From contig JAABSW010000011.1 of NCBI GenBank assembly GCA_011390155.1, positions 1 to 64,000 on the forward strand: DNA of 64,000 nucleotides, in the 5' to 3' direction. Of this stretch, positions 60,342 through 64,000 are shown in pieces (position 1 is the first letter of the stretch; the number at the start of each line of letters is the position of its first letter). Source of the DNA: Clostridiaceae bacterium (GTDB lineage Bacteria; Bacillota; Clostridia; Peptostreptococcales; Tindalliaceae). The notes below the pieces were generated by a model. The model had not been told where the DNA came from, made no database searches, and saw nothing but the letters and a program-made list of their open reading frames with translations. A program made the translations under genes and the position numbers.

Positions 60342-61130
60342 TTGCGCACAATAAAAATAACCATTGAATACGAAGGCACCCATTATTGCGGCTGGCAAAT
60401 TCAACCAAACGGTGTCAGTGTACAGGAAAAAATCACAGAAGCCATCAACAAAGTGATGGGTGAACAAACAACACTTCATGGCTCGGGAAGAACCGATGCA
60501 GGAGTGCATGCCAGGGGACAATGTGCCAGCTTTAAAACCCAAGGCACGATACCCGTTCAACGAATTCCTCAGGCACTTAACTCCTATTTGCCCTCAGACA
60601 TAGCCATTGTTGCAGCTGAAGAAAGGGAAGCCGGATTTCATGCCAGGTACAGTGCGCTTGGTAAAAAATACAGCTATCAACTCAGTATCCTTCCTTACAG
60701 AAGTCCACTGAAACGGCTATATTCATGGCAACTTAGACAATTGCCTGACATGGATAAGATGAGACAGGCATTGACATTGTTTCAGGGAACCCATGATTTT
60801 ATTTCTTTCAGGGCATCAAGAAGTGACATCGCCAATACTGTAAGGACCATTTGGAAAACTGATTTAGCCTTGAAAGATGATTGTTGTTGGATTTCTTTTG
60901 AAGGCAATGGCTTTTTATATAAAATGGTCCGGATGTTGGTAGCTTCAACTGTTCAAGTGGGATTGGGCAGGAAGAAGCTGTCAGAAATCGAAGAACGTTT
61001 GAATGGAAAGGAAGTCAAGGATCATAAGTTGACAGCACCACCCCAGGGTTTATTTCTTGACAATGTGTATTACAGCAGCGAAGAACTTCCTGAGGAAGGG
61101 GTTTTTATTACAAAAATCCAAAACAGCTAA
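60342..61130 (+). CDS. truA: tRNA pseudouridine(38-40) synthase
   Basis: Makes pseudouridine at positions 38-40 of tRNA anticodon arms. 262 residues with the catalytic Asp in GSGRTDAGVHA and the family segment FLYKMVRMLV. TTG 60342 is eight bases after AGGAG and begins LRTIKITIEYEG; an in-frame GTG at 60309 overlaps ecfT and precedes the SD. Confidence 0.95.
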   Translation: MRTIKITIEYEGTHYCGWQIQPNGVSVQEKITEAINKVMGEQTTLHGSGRTDAGVHARGQCASFKTQGTIPVQRIPQALNSYLPSDIAIVAAEEREAGFHARYSALGKKYSYQLSILPYRSPLKRLYSWQLRQLPDMDKMRQALTLFQGTHDFISFRASRSDIANTVRTIWKTDLALKDDCCWISFEGNGFLYKMVRMLVASTVQVGLGRKKLSEIEERLNGKEVKDHKLTAPPQGLFLDNVYYSSEELPEEGVFITKIQNS

Positions 61131-61159
61131 AATAATCGCAGGAAACAGGCTAAAGAGTG

Positions 61160-61188
61160 TTGACACGCGTGGCTCAATGTATTAAAAT
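61160..61188 (+). promoter_or_regulatory. Promoter of rplM-rpsI
   Basis: Consensus TTGACA (61160-61165), 17-base spacer, TAAAAT (61183-61188). Confidence 0.82.
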
Positions 61189-61194
61189 ATGGGA

Positions 61195-61255
61195 GTGTGT
61201 CTATAAAGATCCCGCCCCGGGTCTATTAGAATATTTACACAGGTGAGTAGAGAAC
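61195..61255 (+). promoter_or_regulatory. Candidate L13-type leader
   Basis: The rplM leader (about 90 nt) can close TGTGT (near 61196) with ACACA (near 61238) around a GC-rich GATCCCG...CGGGTC hairpin. The position fits the L13 leader class, but the match to that family is not verified. Confidence 0.35.
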
Positions 61256-61281
61256 CAGCAGTTGATAAGGGAGGTAAAACA

Positions 61282-61710
61282 ATGAAGTCATATATGGCAA
61301 AGCCAAGTGAAGTGGATCGGAAGTGGTTTGTCGTCGACGCAGAAGGTAAAACATTGGGTCGTCTTTCAACACAAATTGCCATGATCTTAATGGGTAAACA
61401 TAAACCGGAATATACCAGTCACATTGACACAGGTGACTATGTGATTGTTGTCAATTCGGACAAAGTTGTCTTAACAGGTAAAAAATGGGATCAAGAATTT
61501 CACGTGCGACACACCGGCTACCCGGGTGGACAGAGAAAAGTTTCTTTAAGAACAGTGTTGCAGAAGCATCCGGAGCGTTTGATAGAGCATTCTGTTAAAG
61601 GTATGCTACCAAAATCCCGGCTGGGCCGGCAAATGTACAAAAAATTAAAGGTTTATGCCGGTGCAGAACACCAGCATCAGGCACAAAAGCCTGAAAAGTT
61701 GGAACTGTAG
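61282..61710 (+). CDS. rplM: 50S ribosomal protein L13 (uL13)
   Basis: Early assembly protein. 142 residues: [39 protein letters not shown] and [22 protein letters not shown] 61282 follows AAGGGAGGT; an in-frame start at 61243 has no SD. Paired with rpsI as in nearly all bacteria. Confidence 0.97.
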   Translation: MKSYMAKPSEVDRKWFVVDAEGKTLGRLSTQIAMILMGKHKPEYTSHIDTGDYVIVVNSDKVVLTGKKWDQEFHVRHTGYPGGQRKVSLRTVLQKHPERLIEHSVKGMLPKSRLGRQMYKKLKVYAGAEHQHQAQKPEKLEL

Positions 61711-61737
61711 ACATTTTTCAGGAAAGGAGCGAATACT

Positions 61738-62130
61738 ATGTCAAATGTTGTTTATTGGGGAACAGGTCGTCGTAAAACATCGGTTGCCAGAGTTAGGTTA
61801 GTACCCGGTCAGGGGAAAGTCACTATTAATAATAAAGATATTGAAGAGTACCTGGACTATGAAACACTTCGCAGAGAAGTAAAAAGTCCTTTGACTATCA
61901 CCAGCACACTTAATAAGTACGATGTTTTGGCCAGGGTCCATGGTGGAGGATCAACCGGTCAATCAGGTGCATTGCGTCATGGCATTGCCCGTGCATTGGT
62001 TAAGGCAGATGGCGAATTAAAGGATACATTGAAAAAAGCCGGATTTTTAACCCGTGATGCGCGGATGGTTGAGCGTAAAAAATACGGACTTAAAAAAGCT
62101 CGTCGAGCTCCGCAATTTTCAAAACGTTAA
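61738..62130 (+). CDS. rpsI: 30S ribosomal protein S9 (uS9)
   Basis: 30S head protein whose C-terminal tail contacts P-site tRNA. 130 residues with [34 protein letters not shown] and the tail [16 protein letters not shown] precedes the ATG. Confidence 0.98.
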   Translation: MSNVVYWGTGRRKTSVARVRLVPGQGKVTINNKDIEEYLDYETLRREVKSPLTITSTLNKYDVLARVHGGGSTGQSGALRHGIARALVKADGELKDTLKKAGFLTRDARMVERKKYGLKKARRAPQFSKR

Positions 62131-62147
62131 CACAACCTACAATAAGA

Positions 62148-62182
62148 ACCCCCCAATCAAAATGGCGATTGGGGGTTTTTTA
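62148..62182 (+). terminator. Intrinsic terminator after rpsI
   Basis: AACCCCCCAATC pairs with GATTGGGGGTT around eight bases, followed by TTTT. It lies between the convergent rpsI and cobO ends. Confidence 0.92.
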
Positions 62183-62189
62183 ATGGATT

Positions 62190-62708
62190 TTATTTTTCAA
62201 TGCCAGTTCTTGCGGCAACACCTTGTTGGTAATAATGCTTTATTTCTTTCATCTCTGTTACCAAATCAGCCTTTTCAATGATTGAATCGGGTGCATACCG
62301 ACCTGTCAGTACCAGCTCCACATGAGGGGGTTTTTCCTTCATTAAAGATAAAACTTCATCTTCGGTAAATAGTTTATAGAAGAGTGCAACATTGACTTCA
62401 TCTAAAATAAACAAGTCATATTCACCGGACATAAGCAACTGCTTAGCTCTTTTCAAACCAGCTGCTGCAATGGCTATGTCTTCATCGGTAGGGTCGTTTT
62501 TTATAAAGCAGTCCCGGCCAAATTGTTCAATGGTAAAATGAGGCATCCATTCTGGTGCTGCCAACTCGCTGTAGGCCATGCCTTTGATAAATTGTCCCAT
62601 AAATACTTTTTTACCAGCACAAACAGCACGAAGAGAAAGGCCCAGCGCTGCCGTTGTTTTTCCTTTTCCATTGCCTGTATATACTTGTATATAGCCCTTT
62701 GTATCCAC
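62190..62708 (-). CDS. cobO: Corrinoid (cob(I)yrinic acid a,c-diamide) adenosyltransferase
   Basis: Attaches the 5'-deoxyadenosyl group to cobalt, giving adenosylcobalamin. 172 residues of the CobA/CobO/BtuR family: P-loop TGNGKGKTTAALG (11-23), FMGQFIKG, ILDEVNVAL and LTGRYAP. The only minus-strand gene. GTG start at 62708 with AAAGGAGGG six bases upstream. It would supply the cofactor of NrdJ. No other cobalamin genes are near, so salvage of imported corrinoids is plausible. Confidence 0.93.
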   Translation of the reverse strand: MDTKGYIQVYTGNGKGKTTAALGLSLRAVCAGKKVFMGQFIKGMAYSELAAPEWMPHFTIEQFGRDCFIKNDPTDEDIAIAAAGLKRAKQLLMSGEYDLFILDEVNVALFYKLFTEDEVLSLMKEKPPHVELVLTGRYAPDSIIEKADLVTEMKEIKHYYQQGVAARTGIEK

Positions 62709-62952
62709 AAAAACCCTCCTTTAGGATCATAATAGTTCTATACTCGTCTTATCGCCAAATATTATTATAATCTTTTTCCATGAATAAATCAAAATACCAA
62801 CCATCAATCATTTGAATACAAAGCATGCAGGTTAATATCGTACAATTTATTGGTAAGCTGTTGCATGAAGTTCCATGTGGTGATAAACTCAATTAAGTTC
62901 AAAGGTTTTGAAGAAAGAAAACGAAGAAGTACGGAAATAGGGAGGACGTAAT

Positions 62953-63798
62953 GTGAATATTATCCAGGCTATTATTTTGGGTATAGTGCAAGGTTTAACA
63001 GAATTTTTACCGGTAAGCAGTTCAGGTCATTTGGCTGTGACGCAAATGCTGCTGAAAGTACCTGAAGACAGAATTTTTTTTCTAACAGTCATGTTACATA
63101 TAGGAACACTGGTCTCTGTCATTGTGGTTTATTGGAACGATCTTGTGAACATCGTCATTGAGTTCTTTAGAATGTGTGTGGACATTATCCATAAAAAAGG
63201 TGCAGGGTTGGAAAATGAATACAGACGATTAGGTGTCTTCATCATCGTGGGAACCATACCGACGGGAATCATGGGTCTTTTGCTAAAGGATATTTTTTCC
63301 AGTTTTTATACGTCTCGTCTTATCATAGGCATCTCTCTCTTAATCACCGGATCTTTGTTGTGGTTTGCTGAACGTTCGCAGCAAGAATCTGCAACACCCC
63401 TAAAATCCATTGGTAAGATGACTTGGAAGAATGCTTTTTTAGTGGGAATTTTTCAGGGATTCGCTATCACACCGGGCATTTCCAGGTCGGGTTCAACCAT
63501 CGCCGGCGCACTGTTTCAGGGGATCAACAAAGAAACGGCAACAAGGTTTTCGTTTTTGTTATCATTTCCTGCCATCACGGCAGCAACACTTCTGGAAGCC
63601 AAGGACATTGCAGAATTCGGCATGGGTGATGTGAGCATACCGATCTTGTTAGCAGGCATTATTGCCTCTTTTCTAGCAGGTATTTTTGCTATCAGAACCC
63701 TGATCAATTTGATTAAAAAAGAAAAGTTGTATTTCTTTTCATTTTATACATGGATCGCTGGCACTATCGTGATTATCACATCACTTATGAATCGTTGA
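62953..63798 (+). CDS. uppP: Undecaprenyl-diphosphatase
   Basis: Membrane enzyme recycling undecaprenyl pyrophosphate for cell-wall synthesis; overexpression gives bacitracin resistance in relatives. 281 residues with the active-site motifs GIVQGLTEFLPVSSSGHL (about 11-28) and GFAITPGISRSGSTI, and about eight helices. GTG start with GGGAGG upstream. Its stop codon abuts a structured repeat. Confidence 0.96.
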   Translation: MNIIQAIILGIVQGLTEFLPVSSSGHLAVTQMLLKVPEDRIFFLTVMLHIGTLVSVIVVYWNDLVNIVIEFFRMCVDIIHKKGAGLENEYRRLGVFIIVGTIPTGIMGLLLKDIFSSFYTSRLIIGISLLITGSLLWFAERSQQESATPLKSIGKMTWKNAFLVGIFQGFAITPGISRSGSTIAGALFQGINKETATRFSFLLSFPAITAATLLEAKDIAEFGMGDVSIPILLAGIIASFLAGIFAIRTLINLIKKEKLYFFSFYTWIAGTIVIITSLMNR

Positions 63799-63991
63799 TC
63801 CTGTTTATCCGATGACTACCACCGCTAAGACTCCCTCTTCTGTAAGAGGGAGATAAGCGGTGCTACGTCCCTAGGTGAACAAACTAAGTATCTGCCACCA
63901 AATGGGACATTTGGGCCATCTACTTATGGATAACGCATTCTAACCTTCTGATGGAGTTAAAACTCCACCAGAAGCTAAGAATCCTGTTTAT
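63798..63991 (-). repeat. Structured repeat element, copy 2
   Basis: Longer homologue, in opposite orientation, of the element at 23563-23691. It is bounded by the direct repeat ATCCTGTTTAT at 63798-63808 and 63981-63991. Helices on the minus strand: TAAGTA (63926-63921) with TACTTA (63890-63885), CCAAAT/ATTTGG, a perfect CTTCTG-bounded hairpin around 63945-63974, and a long CACCGCT...AGCGGTG hairpin enclosing CTCCCTCTT/AAGAGGGAG (63820-63862). The window ends nine bases later, so a gene or further repeat beyond cannot be excluded. Confidence 0.75.
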
Positions 63992-64000
63992 GATTGCTGG

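Noticed and set aside
62709-62952. Convincing promoters for cobO and uppP in their shared upstream region
   Set aside because: AT-rich hexamers exist on both strands, but none pairs with a good -35 at 16-18 bases; not called.

Overview
The window is a contiguous chromosomal segment of a low-to-medium-GC, spore-forming Firmicute, most likely class Clostridia. The support is: the ctsR-mcsA-mcsB-clpC-radA block, CarD, a YacL-type PIN/TRAM protein, sporulation sigma factor SigH, a tRNA-dependent T-box, zinc-ribbon forms of several ribosomal proteins, ThyX instead of ThyA, a B12-dependent ribonucleotide reductase, and strong AGGAGG ribosome-binding sites with frequent GTG/TTG starts. Every gene except cobO is on the + strand. 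No rRNA, tRNA or CRISPR was seen.

Layout. 1-6.9 kb: 3' part of a DUF4015 glycoside-hydrolase-like gene, nrdJ (class II ribonucleotide reductase), a soluble chemoreceptor with a Rossmann-like N-terminus, and a divergent EF-G paralogue. 6.9-13.4 kb: class III stress operon ctsR-mcsA-mcsB-clpC with a CtsR operator, then radA and carD. 13.6-23.6 kb: yacL-like, ispD, ispF, proS, gltX, T-box-controlled cysS, mrnC, a small membrane-anchored protein, thyX, rlmB, yacP. 23.8-29.2 kb: sigH, tuf copy 1, rpmG-secE-nusG, rplK-rplA, an L10 leader with an attenuator, rplJ-rplL. 29.5-36.8 kb: rpoB-rpoC. 37-41.8 kb: L7Ae-like gene, rpsL, rpsG, fusA, tuf copy 2. 42.1-57.8 kb: complete S10-spc-alpha superoperon from rpsJ to rplQ, including secY, adk, map, a KOW protein, infA and rpmJ. 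57.8-62.1 kb: ecfA1-ecfA2-ecfT, truA, rplM-rpsI. 62.2-63.8 kb: cobO (minus strand) and uppP.

Most of this is the conserved translation/transcription core: ribosome, RNA polymerase, elongation factors, aminoacyl-tRNA synthetases, rRNA/tRNA modification and the Sec translocon. The clearest non-routine signals are: (1) a structured repeat of about 130-190 nt, one copy abutting yacP and a second in opposite orientation abutting uppP, with a compensatory base-pair change and wobble-preserving changes between copies; (2) two tuf genes differing by five bases, one of which makes Gly279 a Cys at the site equivalent to E. coli EF-Tu Gly275; (3) a long three-part stem between rpsG and fusA, and other intercistronic RNA structures that may be autoregulatory; (4) the Rossmann-chemoreceptor fusion; (5) an EF-G paralogue with Tyr in place of the catalytic His.

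Starts were moved to the codon with the best-placed Shine-Dalgarno sequence (SD) or the family-typical N-terminus. Each such choice is stated in the entry.
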